A DNA stretch of 64,000 nucleotides from JAAGZL01 sp050291725 (GCA_050291725.1 JBNKKH010000007.1:15756-79755), one strand, 5' to 3'; shown: positions 37,551 to 45,669, counted from the stretch's first letter. The notes: generated by a model from the sequence alone, not told the origin. Program-made: numbers and translations.

Positions 37551-38574
37551 GACTAAATCTAAAACTGAACAACCTAATGATGGGCTAAAGGGTGTAGATC
37601 GCGCTGCGATTCTGATGTTGGCCCTGGGTGAGAAGGATGCTGCAACTGTACTAGCCCATATGGGGCCAAAAGAGGTGCAGGATCTAGGTACCGCCATGGC
37701 CGGATTGCACAATGTATCTACGGCTGAGATGGAATCGGTGATGCACTCTTTTGTCTCTACTCTTGGCACCCAAACCGCCTTGGGTATGAATTCGGATGAG
37801 TATATCAGGAATGTCATGACAGAGGCCCTAGGGCAGGAAAAAGCTGGTAATGTTATTGATCGTATCCTGCTCGGTAGAAATAGTAAGGGGCTAGAACAGC
37901 TGAAGTGGATGGACCCGCGTTCTATTGCCGAAGTAATTAGATATGAACACCCACAAATCATAGCCATTGTTATGTCATTCCTCGACCCGGATCAGGCAGC
38001 AGAGGTGCTATCAGAATTTCAGGATCGAGTACGCACAGATATCATTATGCGTATCGCGACCCTGGATGGCATTCAGCCAGCTGCGCTGCAGGAGCTAGAC
38101 CAGATTCTGGATACTCAATTCTCAGGAACTTCCAATGTTAAATCGGCTTCACTAGGTGGGATTAAAGCGGCGGCAGATATTCTTAACCTGGTGGAAGGCA
38201 GCATCGAATCTCAGGTAATGGAGCAGGTAGAGGGAGTAGATCAGGAGCTGGCTCAAGAGATCCAAGACAACATGTTCACCTTTGAGAACCTGATTGATAT
38301 TGACGACCGTGGTTTTCAGACCTTGCTGCGTGAAATTGCATCTGACCAACTACTATTGGCCCTGCGTGGCGCAGATGAAGTGCTTAAAGAGAAGATATTC
38401 AAGAATATGTCCCAACGTGCTTCTGAGATGCTGAAGGATGATCTGGAAGCAGCACCACCAGCCCGCTTAAGTGATGTTGAAGCGGCGCAAAAAGAGATTC
38501 TGCAAGTTACCAGAAGGCTAGCAGATGCTGGTGAGATCAACCTTGGAGGCTCTGGTGGAGAAGAATTCGTCTAA
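37543..38574 (+). CDS. fliG: Flagellar motor switch protein FliG
   Basis: A 343-residue rotor protein that transmits torque. The N-terminus is GVDRAAILMLALGEKDAATVLAHMGPKEVQDLG. The middle EHPQ motif is present (IRYEHPQIIA). The C-terminal charged torque helix is DDRGFQTLLREIASDQLLLALRGADEVLKEKI. Length is normal. The gene end overlaps fliH. Confidence 0.97.
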   Translation: MAETKSKTEQPNDGLKGVDRAAILMLALGEKDAATVLAHMGPKEVQDLGTAMAGLHNVSTAEMESVMHSFVSTLGTQTALGMNSDEYIRNVMTEALGQEKAGNVIDRILLGRNSKGLEQLKWMDPRSIAEVIRYEHPQIIAIVMSFLDPDQAAEVLSEFQDRVRTDIIMRIATLDGIQPAALQELDQILDTQFSGTSNVKSASLGGIKAAADILNLVEGSIESQVMEQVEGVDQELAQEIQDNMFTFENLIDIDDRGFQTLLREIASDQLLLALRGADEVLKEKIFKNMSQRASEMLKDDLEAAPPARLSDVEAAQKEILQVTRRLADAGEINLGGSGGEEFV

Positions 38575-39247
38575 GATCATCGGCGCAGGAGGGGAGGAGG
38601 ATGTTAAGCAGTGGCAGCCTCCTGAAATGATTCGTAGCTCTAGTGATGTATCTGTACAAGAGGCCCGAGGCTCACTGTTGACCGCAGAGCAGCTGGAGCA
38701 GGTGCAGAGCCAGGCCTACAACGAGGGCTTTGAGCGCGGCAAGAAAGATGGCTTTGCCCATGGATACAAAGAGGCCATAGCTGGGGCAAAAAACGAAATC
38801 AGTCAAAAGGCAGAGCAACTAGATAGACTGCTCTCGGCCCTGAACACCCCATTTAAAGAACTGGACGAACAGGTAGAGCGTGAGCTTATCAGTCTTACCA
38901 TATCCATGGTTCGGCAACTGGTGCGGCGTGAGGTGAAGCTGGATCCGAATCATATAGTCGGCGTGGTACGTGAGGCTTTGTCACTGTTGCCAGTTTCAGC
39001 GCGTAATATCAGCTTGGTCCTGCACCCGGAAGATGCCAAGCTAGTACGTGAGATTTTCGATGTATCAGACAAAGAGCTGGGCTGGTCAATAGTAGAGGAT
39101 CCGGTATTAGACCGCGGGGGCTGCAAGGTCATAACCGACACCTCACGGATAGATGCAACCCTTGAGTCCAGGTTGGCAGCCATGATTACAACCTTGTTGG
39201 GTGGTGAACGTACAGTTGACGATAGCGAAAGCGGGAATAACACATGA
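38555..39247 (+). CDS. fliH: Flagellar export regulator FliH
   Basis: Binds and restrains the FliI ATPase of the flagellar type III export apparatus. It has a Gly-rich helix region (YNEGFERGKKDGFAHGYKEAIAGA) and the C-terminal FliH/YscL domain (HIVGVVREALSLLP…VLHPEDAKLV). A start further upstream (ATG 38525) is possible. The GTG at 38555 sits five bases after GGAGG and gives 230 residues, so I prefer it. The gene overlaps fliG at its start and fliI at its end. Confidence 0.88.
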   Translation: MEKNSSKIIGAGGEEDVKQWQPPEMIRSSSDVSVQEARGSLLTAEQLEQVQSQAYNEGFERGKKDGFAHGYKEAIAGAKNEISQKAEQLDRLLSALNTPFKELDEQVERELISLTISMVRQLVRREVKLDPNHIVGVVREALSLLPVSARNISLVLHPEDAKLVREIFDVSDKELGWSIVEDPVLDRGGCKVITDTSRIDATLESRLAAMITTLLGGERTVDDSESGNNT

Positions 39248-40620
39248 GGAGAAATATTCCTCAGACTGATCGCTTTGGTATCTGGGCCGAAAGAATAGCC
39301 AACGCCCATGCTCGGTTAGGCGATAATCGTGGAATGGCGCTGGAGGGTAAGCTAACCCGCATGGTTGGTTTAACCCTGGAGGCAGTAGGCTGCCGCTCTG
39401 CCATCGGTGGGCAGTGTGAGGTAATTGCCAACGATGGAACCAGTATTGAGGCCGAAGTGGTGGGGTTCTCTGGAGAGAGCCTTTACCTTATGCCTACTGG
39501 TGATATCCGAGGTTTGGAACAGGGTGCCAGAGTTGTTCCCACTGGGAGCGAATGTGAAGCGGCTGTGAGCGATGCCCTTCTGGGGCGAGTTATAGACGGT
39601 GCCGGCACTCCCTTGGACGGAAAAGGCCCCATCCATGCTGATACCAGACTGTCCCTGACCGGCAAAACATTCAACCCTCTAACACGTAGCCCAATTCGAG
39701 AGCCACTTGACGTGGGCGTGCGTGCTATAAACGCTCTGCTTAGTGTTGGCCGTGGCCAACGCCTGGGCCTGTTTTCCGGTTCTGGCGTGGGTAAGAGTGT
39801 GCTCCTAGGCATGATGACCAAATACACCGATGCAGATGTTACCGTGGTGGCGCTGATTGGTGAGCGTGGTCGTGAGGTAAAGGAGTTTGTCGAGAATATC
39901 TTGGGCAAAGATGGTATGGCTCGGGCGGTGGTTGTGGCCGTACCGGCAGACCATCCACCTCTGCGCCGAATGCATGGAGCTATGCTGGCAACTAGTATTG
40001 CTGAATATTTTCGGGATCAGGGGCTTAAGGTTCTACTGTTGATGGATTCACTAACCAGATTTGCTCAGGCTCAACGTGAAATAGCTTTGGCAATCCATGA
40101 ACCACCGGCCACCAAGGGCTATCCGCCATCTGTTTTTGCTAAACTGCCACAGCTAGTGGAGCGGGCCGGCAACGGAGATCACGGCGGAGGCTCTATTACC
40201 GCATTTTACACGGTGCTCACCGAAGGCGATGATCAGAACGACCCTATATCTGACGCGGCTCGAGCTATTCTGGACGGACATATCGTCCTCTCTCGTAAGT
40301 TGGCAGAGTCCGGCCACTATCCAGCCATTGATATCGAGGCATCCATCAGCCGCGCTATGAACGACATTACCGATATTGAGCACCAAAATGCCGCTCGTGC
40401 GTTTAAACAGCTATACTCTATATATCAGCAGAATCGAGATTTGATCAACGTCGGAGCCTATGAGAGAGGCAGTGATGAGATGATAGATGCGGCCATTGAT
40501 GCTATCCCGGTTTTGGATGATTTTCTGAGACAGGGAATGCATGAGCCGGTACCACTGATGCAGAGTATGAGTGATTTGCAAAACCTGTTTCCACCAATGA
40601 CTGAAATGACAGTGCAGTAA
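39244..40620 (+). CDS. fliI: Flagellum-specific ATPase FliI
   Basis: A 458-residue F1-beta-like ATPase of the flagellar export system. It has GLFSGSGVGKSVLLGMM (Walker A), VVVAVPADHPPLRR, LLLMDSLTRFAQAQREIALA (Walker B region) and PATKGYPPSVFAKLPQLVERAG. The ATG overlaps the fliH stop. Confidence 0.97.
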   Translation: MRRNIPQTDRFGIWAERIANAHARLGDNRGMALEGKLTRMVGLTLEAVGCRSAIGGQCEVIANDGTSIEAEVVGFSGESLYLMPTGDIRGLEQGARVVPTGSECEAAVSDALLGRVIDGAGTPLDGKGPIHADTRLSLTGKTFNPLTRSPIREPLDVGVRAINALLSVGRGQRLGLFSGSGVGKSVLLGMMTKYTDADVTVVALIGERGREVKEFVENILGKDGMARAVVVAVPADHPPLRRMHGAMLATSIAEYFRDQGLKVLLLMDSLTRFAQAQREIALAIHEPPATKGYPPSVFAKLPQLVERAGNGDHGGGSITAFYTVLTEGDDQNDPISDAARAILDGHIVLSRKLAESGHYPAIDIEASISRAMNDITDIEHQNAARAFKQLYSIYQQNRDLINVGAYERGSDEMIDAAIDAIPVLDDFLRQGMHEPVPLMQSMSDLQNLFPPMTEMTVQ

Positions 40621-40637
40621 CCTAAGGGGTAAATGTC

Positions 40638-41069
40638 GTGGTGAAATCCAAAAGATTACAACCGGTACATAGATTTGCTGAGTCCAAAGAGCAGACAGCA
40701 GCAAAAGAGCTAGGTGATTCCACCCGCTATGTGCATGAACAGGAAGCGCGCCTGGCAGAGCTACGCAATTACCATGCGGAATATTTAGAGAAGTTCCACG
40801 CGTCAGCAAAAATGGGGATGAGTGCCCTACAGCTGCAGGAGTTTCGTGCCTTCCTTGCCAAACTTGAGCGCGCTATTAGAGAACAGGAAAGTATCATTCA
40901 AGATGGGCGTAATATTCACAAGTTTAAGAAAAACAGCTGGCAGCAGAAACACTCTCGTACTCAAGCCTTAGGCAAGGTTATAGATCGCTATAAACAGGCT
41001 GAAGTAAAAGATCAGGATAAGCGTGAGCAGAAAGAGAGTGATGATAGAAATTTGAGACGCGAACGCTAG
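40638..41069 (+). CDS. fliJ: Flagellar export chaperone FliJ
   Basis: A 143-residue, almost entirely helical, highly charged protein (coiled coil) with the FliJ pattern RFAESKEQTAAKELGDSTRYVHEQEARLAELRNYHAEY. The GTG start at 40638 follows AAGGGG. It is the last recognisable flagellar gene in the window; fliK and fliL-R do not follow. Confidence 0.9.
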   Translation: MVKSKRLQPVHRFAESKEQTAAKELGDSTRYVHEQEARLAELRNYHAEYLEKFHASAKMGMSALQLQEFRAFLAKLERAIREQESIIQDGRNIHKFKKNSWQQKHSRTQALGKVIDRYKQAEVKDQDKREQKESDDRNLRRER

Positions 41070-41079
41070 CAGTGCTTTG

Positions 41080-41697
41080 TTATGTCCGTTCACTGAATGC
41101 CAACTTCACACCAAGAGCAGCAAAGCTGCCTGCAAATATCTTTTGAATAGCTAAGCTCATTTTCTCAGAGCGTAGTACAAACTCACTAAAGCTACTTGCC
41201 AAAATTCCGTAGATGATAAATACGCCAAGAGTCATAAGCATGAACACTACACCAAGTGACAGCATGTTCACTAGCGGTTGCGCTGCACTTGGAGAGATAA
41301 ATTGAGGCAAAAAAGCCAAAAAGAAAATTGATAACTTAGGGTTTAAAATATTTATCAGAAATCCTTTCATGGCTATTGCGCTAGATTTTGTTTGGGATTG
41401 GCTATTTTCTAATGTTAGAGGCGAAGAGGAACGCCACATAGTCCAAGCGAGATAGATTAAATACGCAGCGCCAACGAATTTGACTATCTGAAACGCTTGA
41501 GCGCTAGTGTGAAAGATAGCGGCCAGTCCAAAAACACTAGCGAGAAGTGAAGGGGTAATGCCGAATGTGCAGCCAATAGCGGCAAATAAACTAGCTCGCT
41601 TACCGATGAATAATCCAGTTGCAACAGTGTATAGCACGCCTGTTCCGGGTATGAGAACAACGACTAAGGATGTCAGTAAAAACTCTATTGAGATCAT
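41080..41697 (-). CDS. LysE/RhtB-family amino-acid exporter
   Basis: A 205-residue inner-membrane protein with about six helices. It carries the LysE signature near the N-terminus (VVLIPGTGVLYTVATGLFIGKRA) and GFLINILNPKLSIFFLAFLPQF in the middle. It likely exports an amino acid or homoserine-like compound. It is convergent with fliJ, only 10 bases away, and looks like an insertion into the flagellar locus. Confidence 0.9.
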   Translation of the reverse strand: MISIEFLLTSLVVVLIPGTGVLYTVATGLFIGKRASLFAAIGCTFGITPSLLASVFGLAAIFHTSAQAFQIVKFVGAAYLIYLAWTMWRSSSPLTLENSQSQTKSSAIAMKGFLINILNPKLSIFFLAFLPQFISPSAAQPLVNMLSLGVVFMLMTLGVFIIYGILASSFSEFVLRSEKMSLAIQKIFAGSFAALGVKLAFSERT

Positions 41698-41800
41698 CCT
41701 ATTGTTTCCTTGTATTTTGATATGACGACCGCATCACCGATAATTTGCGACGCATATCAGAACAAATTATCCGAGTGGGTGCGATTGCTATGAGATTTAT

Positions 41801-42187
41801 TCATTTTGTAGCTTTCCATACTTTAAAGGGAATCCAGAATACTATTCGAATTAATAAATATACAAGAGTAATAGGGAAAAAGATGACAGCAAGAACTATC
41901 ATGATCTTCCCAACTAAATTAGATTCATTAATTTCTTCGTGCCATTCCTCTCCTTCATAGAATAGTTTTCCATCGAATTTATCTCTTATATTTACTAGTG
42001 CGGAAAAAATTGAATCTGGGTAATTTCCTTCGCATCTGATTTCATTTAACGATTCATCATAAAAGACAGTAAAATCATGGCTAGTGGTAATGCTTTCATT
42101 GCTACCGCCTACAGAAGCTTCTCTTTGAAACTCCGTACACGCCTCTTCATAATGCTCTGGTACTCTAATTGAGACGACTTGGCTCAT
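41801..42187 (-). CDS. Small membrane-anchored protein of unknown function
   Basis: A 128-residue protein, AT-rich compared with the flagellar genes. A soluble acidic N-terminal part (about 1-88) is followed by one hydrophobic helix (about 91-112, VGKIMIVLAVIFFPITLVYLLIRIVFW) and a short basic tail. The topology is probably tail-anchored. I recognise no family. Position and composition suggest accessory DNA. Confidence 0.6.
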   Translation of the reverse strand: MSQVVSIRVPEHYEEACTEFQREASVGGSNESITTSHDFTVFYDESLNEIRCEGNYPDSIFSALVNIRDKFDGKLFYEGEEWHEEINESNLVGKIMIVLAVIFFPITLVYLLIRIVFWIPFKVWKATK

Positions 42188-42216
42188 AAAAGCATTTCAC
42201 TCATAAAATTTAAGTA

Positions 42217-42262
42217 GAAACTATCGACGAACTATCCGAAACTATCTGGACACCTACCCCGA
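42217..42262. repeat. AAACTATC(CG) tandem units with GGACACC core (left flank copy)
   Basis: Three imperfect units (AAACTATCGACG, AACTATCCG, AAACTATCTGG) are followed by ACACCTACCCC. They resemble the copy at 43976-44015 in the same orientation and, inverted, the edge of the 16.48-kb array. Confidence 0.65.
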
Positions 42263-42437
42263 ACCTGCCAATCATTGGTGGTTTTGTCAAACGGGTTTTC
42301 ACCATTCGGGTAGATAATTGGGGTCAGTGTGAAAACTCACCCACGCCCAAATCCCCAGCCTGAAACATTTGACTTGTATTTTTGGGTGGGTGTTTTGTTT
42401 ATCTCACTTCGTAGCTCGCCCGTCCCGTTGCCAGACC

Positions 42438-42483
42438 AAAGCGGCGGCACAATTGCTAAGAAAGCCGATTGTGCCGCCGCTTT
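42438..42483. other. Perfect 16-bp inverted repeat, GC-rich hairpin
   Basis: Arms AAAGCGGCGGCACAAT (42438-42453) and its exact complement (42468-42483) with a 14-base loop, 42 bases past the chemoreceptor stop. It could end that transcript on the minus strand, though only three T follow. Confidence 0.85.
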
Positions 42484-42492
42484 GTGCGTAAC

Positions 42493-42520
42493 GACGTCTG
42501 CTTTAGGAAAGGCGGACGTC
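42493..42520. other. Second hairpin beside the chemoreceptor stop
   Basis: GACGTCTGC…GGCGGACGTC forms a 10-12 bp stem with one wobble and one bulge. It sits directly after the stop codon and next to the 16-bp inverted repeat. Confidence 0.65.
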
Positions 42521-42524
42521 AGTT

Positions 42525-43832
42525 CTATCCCGACACCCGGTCACGCGCATCGCCTATCGCGGCCAGCATCCGGTCGTTCAGGTCTGTCACCTCGCTGGAC
42601 GCAGAGGACACCTCCGTTGCGTTGCGTGCTATATCCTGCACGGCGGCGGTCTGTTGCGTGACAGCAGTTGCGACGGACTGCATGGCTACCTGGACGTTGT
42701 GTACCTGTTCCCCTGCGGTCACGACGCGACCGGCAAAGGCCGTGATCAGATCCACGTTGCCGCTGATCTGTTTGTTGATCTCGGCGATGTTGGTCGATAT
42801 TTCGAGCGTGGCTTCCTGGGTGTTCTGGGCAAGATTCTTGACTTCCCCGGCAACGACCGCGAACCCTCGTCCAAATTCACCGGCGCGTGCCGCCTCAATG
42901 CTCGCATTGAGCGCCAACAGGTTAGTTTGCTCGGCAATACTGCCGATAACTTTGCTGATCTCTCCGATCTGGCTGCCGATGGCTTGCAGTTTCAGGACCG
43001 ATTGCCCGGCAAAGTCTGCCTCCTCCCCCAGCTTCTGGGTAAGCGTCTCCACTTCACCAGCAACACTCGCAGCATTTTCGGCAGAGCGACTGATCTCGCC
43101 GATCGATACCGAGACTTCTTCCGTTGCGACTGCCACCGTCTCAATGTTGCTTGCGACCAACGCCGTGGCTTCGGAGCTCTGGGTCGAAAGATCGGTGACG
43201 TTGTCTACTGCGTTGAAGAGTTGGTATTTTACCTCTTCGTTCGTGTCGACCCATTCGACGACGTACGCCGGTTCCCCGTCGAGGTCATTGATCGTTTTGG
43301 TGTATACGCGGAAGTGGTTCAGCCCGGCCCCGAAATCCTGCTCGAACTTCGATTCCGGCTTGCCTGCTGACAGGCATTCGCGCCCACACTTCTCGGTCTG
43401 GCAGATGTTGGCACCCCATTGGTGGCAACTCTTGTCGAGAAATTCGGACAATGGCTTGTCGAAGGCGCTCCGAACTGGATCATTGACATACAGCCAACGC
43501 CATTCCTTGTCGCCCGAGTCACCGATCGCCGTCACGGAACACGGTTGATCACAGGAATCGACGATGCCCATGAAAAACTGTTCGCGTTCCGCTGCTACCT
43601 CGCTGATCTCTTCCACCTGTTTCTTGCTCGCGCTCAGGAACTGCGCTACGAAAAATGTGACAGGCAGGAGAACAACTGGCGTTAACAGGCTGGCCCAGCC
43701 GATAAACGGGGCCACAACGAGCGAAACGACTGCGATTGCGGCGAAGCTCAGCCAGATGCGACGGGAAAACAGCTCCATTTGCCTGATCGTGTTCTGCACG
43801 ACTGTCGGCATACTGTTGTGGTCAACAAACAT
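42525..43832 (-). CDS. Methyl-accepting chemotaxis protein with Cys-rich PAS domain
   Basis: A 435-residue chemoreceptor from the ATG at 43832, which follows AGAGGA; a longer frame upstream lacks such a site. Two close membrane helices (about 25-65) leave almost no periplasmic loop. A PAS-like cytoplasmic sensor (about 80-200) follows, containing CHQWGANICQTEKCGREC. That four-Cys cluster could bind a redox centre or metal. The MCP signalling domain has the hairpin tip EQTNLLALNASIEAARAGE. The gene is clearly more GC-rich than its neighbours. It probably senses an intracellular or membrane-permeant redox cue and passes it to CheA/CheW encoded elsewhere. Confidence 0.93.
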   Translation of the reverse strand: MFVDHNSMPTVVQNTIRQMELFSRRIWLSFAAIAVVSLVVAPFIGWASLLTPVVLLPVTFFVAQFLSASKKQVEEISEVAAEREQFFMGIVDSCDQPCSVTAIGDSGDKEWRWLYVNDPVRSAFDKPLSEFLDKSCHQWGANICQTEKCGRECLSAGKPESKFEQDFGAGLNHFRVYTKTINDLDGEPAYVVEWVDTNEEVKYQLFNAVDNVTDLSTQSSEATALVASNIETVAVATEEVSVSIGEISRSAENAASVAGEVETLTQKLGEEADFAGQSVLKLQAIGSQIGEISKVIGSIAEQTNLLALNASIEAARAGEFGRGFAVVAGEVKNLAQNTQEATLEISTNIAEINKQISGNVDLITAFAGRVVTAGEQVHNVQVAMQSVATAVTQQTAAVQDIARNATEVSSASSEVTDLNDRMLAAIGDARDRVSG

Positions 43833-43975
43833 TTCTATTCCTCTATGTTGGGGCACTGTCGATCCGTCTGAATGGCTCCATCGCTGTGATCCAGATAGCG
43901 GCAGTGCGATTTGCAATTATGGCTCGAAAACGAGCTGTTACATCCGGTATCGGCAGTTTTGTTCTCGACTTGAGA

Positions 43976-44015
43976 AAAACTATCCGAAAAAAACTATCCG
44001 TACACCCACACCAAA
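43976..44015. repeat. AACTATCCG repeat with TACACCCACACC core (right flank copy)
   Basis: Two AAACTATCCG units separated by a poly-A stretch, then TACACCCACACC. It matches the 42217-42262 copy in the same orientation at roughly three of four positions by eye. The pair brackets the GC-rich chemoreceptor segment. Confidence 0.65.
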
Positions 44016-44216
44016 CTCTGGTTGTATATGACTAATGATTTTGAGGGGCGGTTAAGGGGCTTGTTGGCATAGCATTCAGATTGAGGGCTGCCTGCGCACC
44101 GATTAATCAGGATAAAGTCGCTATATGGACATCTCTGCGTAGCAATCAGGTGAATTTCGATGGAATAGGACGGATTGGATTATAGGTGGGGTGTCACGGT
44201 ATTGGTTATTTTAGGG

Positions 44217-44249
44217 GCGTCACCCCGCGGTTTGATGGCGGGGTGACGC
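44217..44249. other. Perfect 12-bp inverted repeat
   Basis: GCGTCACCCCGC, a 9-base loop, and its exact complement, 23 bases after the Spy-like stop (minus strand). It is a likely transcript end or stabiliser; no T-tract follows on either strand. Confidence 0.8.
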
Positions 44250-44271
44250 AGCAATGTTTAGTGGTTTAGTA

Positions 44272-44748
44272 TCAAAATCCACGCATTCTTCCACCCATAG
44301 GCCTGATCTCGTCAGCGATTTTCTGCTGTTCAGGTGTCAGAGTACCGTAGAATTTCTCAATTGCGTTTGCCATCTGGGTCATCTGTTCTGCGCCATCACG
44401 CATCATCTTGACCCTATCGGTTACGGTCATTAGTTCACTGCGATTTGCCTTACGCTCACGCTTACTAGTGAATTTGTCCTGTAATGATTTGGTGAACTCC
44501 TTCCAGGCAGGTTCTTGTTCAGCTGTTATCCCTAGCTTGTACTTCATATAATCAAGTCTATCCTCCATTCTCTGTTCCATGCGGGAATATCTTTGCTGCA
44601 TCATTTTGTTCGGGCCTTTTTGTCCATAGCCGCGATCACATCCTCCGTAGCCACCTGGTCCGCCATATGCTGATACCATGGAGATTGACCCTAGGCTAAG
44701 GCCAACAATTGCAACTGTACCGATTAATACCTTTTTTGAACGTTTCAT
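44272..44748 (-). CDS. Spy/CpxP-family periplasmic protein
   Basis: A 158-residue protein with a signal peptide (…SLGSISMVSA), a Gly/Tyr-rich stretch and the helical LTxxQ-type repeat of the Spy/CpxP family: LGITAEQEPAWKEF and LTPEQQKIADEI. Spy acts as a periplasmic chaperone, and CpxP damps Cpx signalling or senses metals. A strong GAGGAG site precedes the ATG. It is divergent from an OmpR-type two-component pair with a 21-bp inverted repeat between them, so it is probably both target and modulator of that system. Confidence 0.88.
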   Translation of the reverse strand: MKRSKKVLIGTVAIVGLSLGSISMVSAYGGPGGYGGCDRGYGQKGPNKMMQQRYSRMEQRMEDRLDYMKYKLGITAEQEPAWKEFTKSLQDKFTSKRERKANRSELMTVTDRVKMMRDGAEQMTQMANAIEKFYGTLTPEQQKIADEIRPMGGRMRGF

Positions 44749-44841
44749 GTTGAGCTCCTCATTGGGTTAATAAACAGGCCATTCGCCTGGTGTGGGTATA
44801 TGAGAACACTGCAATGTATCTGCTGGATGTCTGGAAGGGGT

Positions 44842-44895
44842 CTTTTTGTAACAGATTGTAACAGTAGGGGTTTAGTTACAATCTGTTACAAAAAG
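44842..44895. promoter_or_regulatory. Perfect 21-bp inverted-repeat operator (GTAAC-N5-GTAAC type)
   Basis: Arms at 44842-44862 and 44875-44895 are exact complements with a 12-base spacer. Each arm holds GTAAC-N5-GTAAC, spaced like the E. coli CpxR box GTAAA-N5-GTAAA. It lies between the Spy-like gene and the response-regulator gene, so it probably controls both. Confidence 0.85.
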
Positions 44896-44920
44896 TTGCC
44901 TGAATAATCTCGGCTATCGG

Positions 44921-44926
44921 TATAAC
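44921..44926 (+). promoter_or_regulatory. Candidate -10 box of the response-regulator gene
   Basis: TATAAC lies 25 bases after the operator and ends 8 bases before the ATG at 44935. No ribosome-binding sequence is seen, so the mRNA may be nearly leaderless. The matching -35 (TTGCCT at 44896) is at a long 19-base spacing. Confidence 0.4.
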
Positions 44927-44934
44927 ATAGCACC

Positions 44935-45669
44935 ATGGATAGACAACAGCACATTCTAGTAGTTGATGATGACCCCGAAATCAGGGAGTTGTTACAAGAG
45001 TATCTTGCCCGCAACGGCTACCGCACCTCTGCTGTGGGTGAAGGGAAGGGTATGTGGCAGGCTCTGGAGAATAGCCAGGTAGATCTAATTGTGTTGGATC
45101 TAATGCTGCCGGGGGATGATGGCCTTGAGTTGTGCCGTAATCTTAGAGTTAATTCCAAGATACCAGTGATTATGCTGACCGCTAAGGGGGATGATATGGA
45201 TCGTATCCTCGGTCTAGAGATGGGAGCGGACGACTACCTGCCCAAGCCATTTAATCCCCGTGAGCTGTTGGCCCGCATTAAGACGGTTCTACGTCGTAGT
45301 TCCACCGTGCCGTGGCAACAGGGGGATGAATCTGAGCATCTACCAATCAGCTTCTCTGGTTGGAAGCTTGATCCCATAACCCGTCACCTGACAGGAGAGG
45401 ATGGAGTGGTGGTGCCGTTGAGTGGAGCAGAGTATAAACTGCTGGATGTGCTGCTTGCTCACCCTAATCGCATCTTAAATCGCGATCAGTTGCTGGACCT
45501 TACTCAAGGACGGGAGTCTGATCCATTTGACCGCAGTATAGATGTACTTATCAGTCGTCTGCGCAAACGCCTGGGGGATGATCCCAAGACACCAGAGATT
45601 ATCAAGACAGTACGGGGTGAGGGCTATATATTGTCGGCCAAGGTCAGCAGGGCAGGAGCGGAATCATGA
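44935..45669 (+). CDS. OmpR/CpxR-type response regulator
   Basis: A 244-residue regulator. The receiver domain has HILVVDDDPEIRELLQEYL, the phospho-acceptor Asp in IVLDLMLPGDDG and the conserved Lys in LPKPFNPRELLARI. A winged-helix DNA-binding domain follows (LSGAEYKLLDVLLAHPNRILNRDQLLDL…VDVLISRLRKRLGDD). Sequence is closest in feel to OmpR, while the linked Spy-like gene and operator suggest a Cpx-type envelope-stress role. It overlaps the kinase gene by four bases. Confidence 0.92.
   Translation: MDRQQHILVVDDDPEIRELLQEYLARNGYRTSAVGEGKGMWQALENSQVDLIVLDLMLPGDDGLELCRNLRVNSKIPVIMLTAKGDDMDRILGLEMGADDYLPKPFNPRELLARIKTVLRRSSTVPWQQGDESEHLPISFSGWKLDPITRHLTGEDGVVVPLSGAEYKLLDVLLAHPNRILNRDQLLDLTQGRESDPFDRSIDVLISRLRKRLGDDPKTPEIIKTVRGEGYILSAKVSRAGAES

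Larger units (their letters stand above)
42188..42524. other. 337-base non-coding region with structured repeats
   Basis: No gene is supported. It holds AAACTATC-type repeats (42217-42262), CTACCCCGAA with TTCGGGTAG as an imperfect inverted pair (about 42254-42323), and two strong hairpins next to the chemoreceptor stop. Composition changes from AT-rich to GC-rich near 42415. Confidence 0.7.
43833..44271. other. 439-base non-coding region
   Basis: It contains the right-flank AACTATCCG repeat (43976-44015) and the 12-bp inverted repeat at 44217-44249. GC-rich sequence continues to about 43950. No gene is seen. Confidence 0.6.

Noticed and set aside
42329..43548. Long open frames on the plus strand opposite the chemoreceptor gene
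   Set aside because: They are mirror frames of a GC-rich minus-strand gene with clear MCP motifs; their translations are Ser/Thr/Arg-rich with no family resemblance and no ribosome-binding site.
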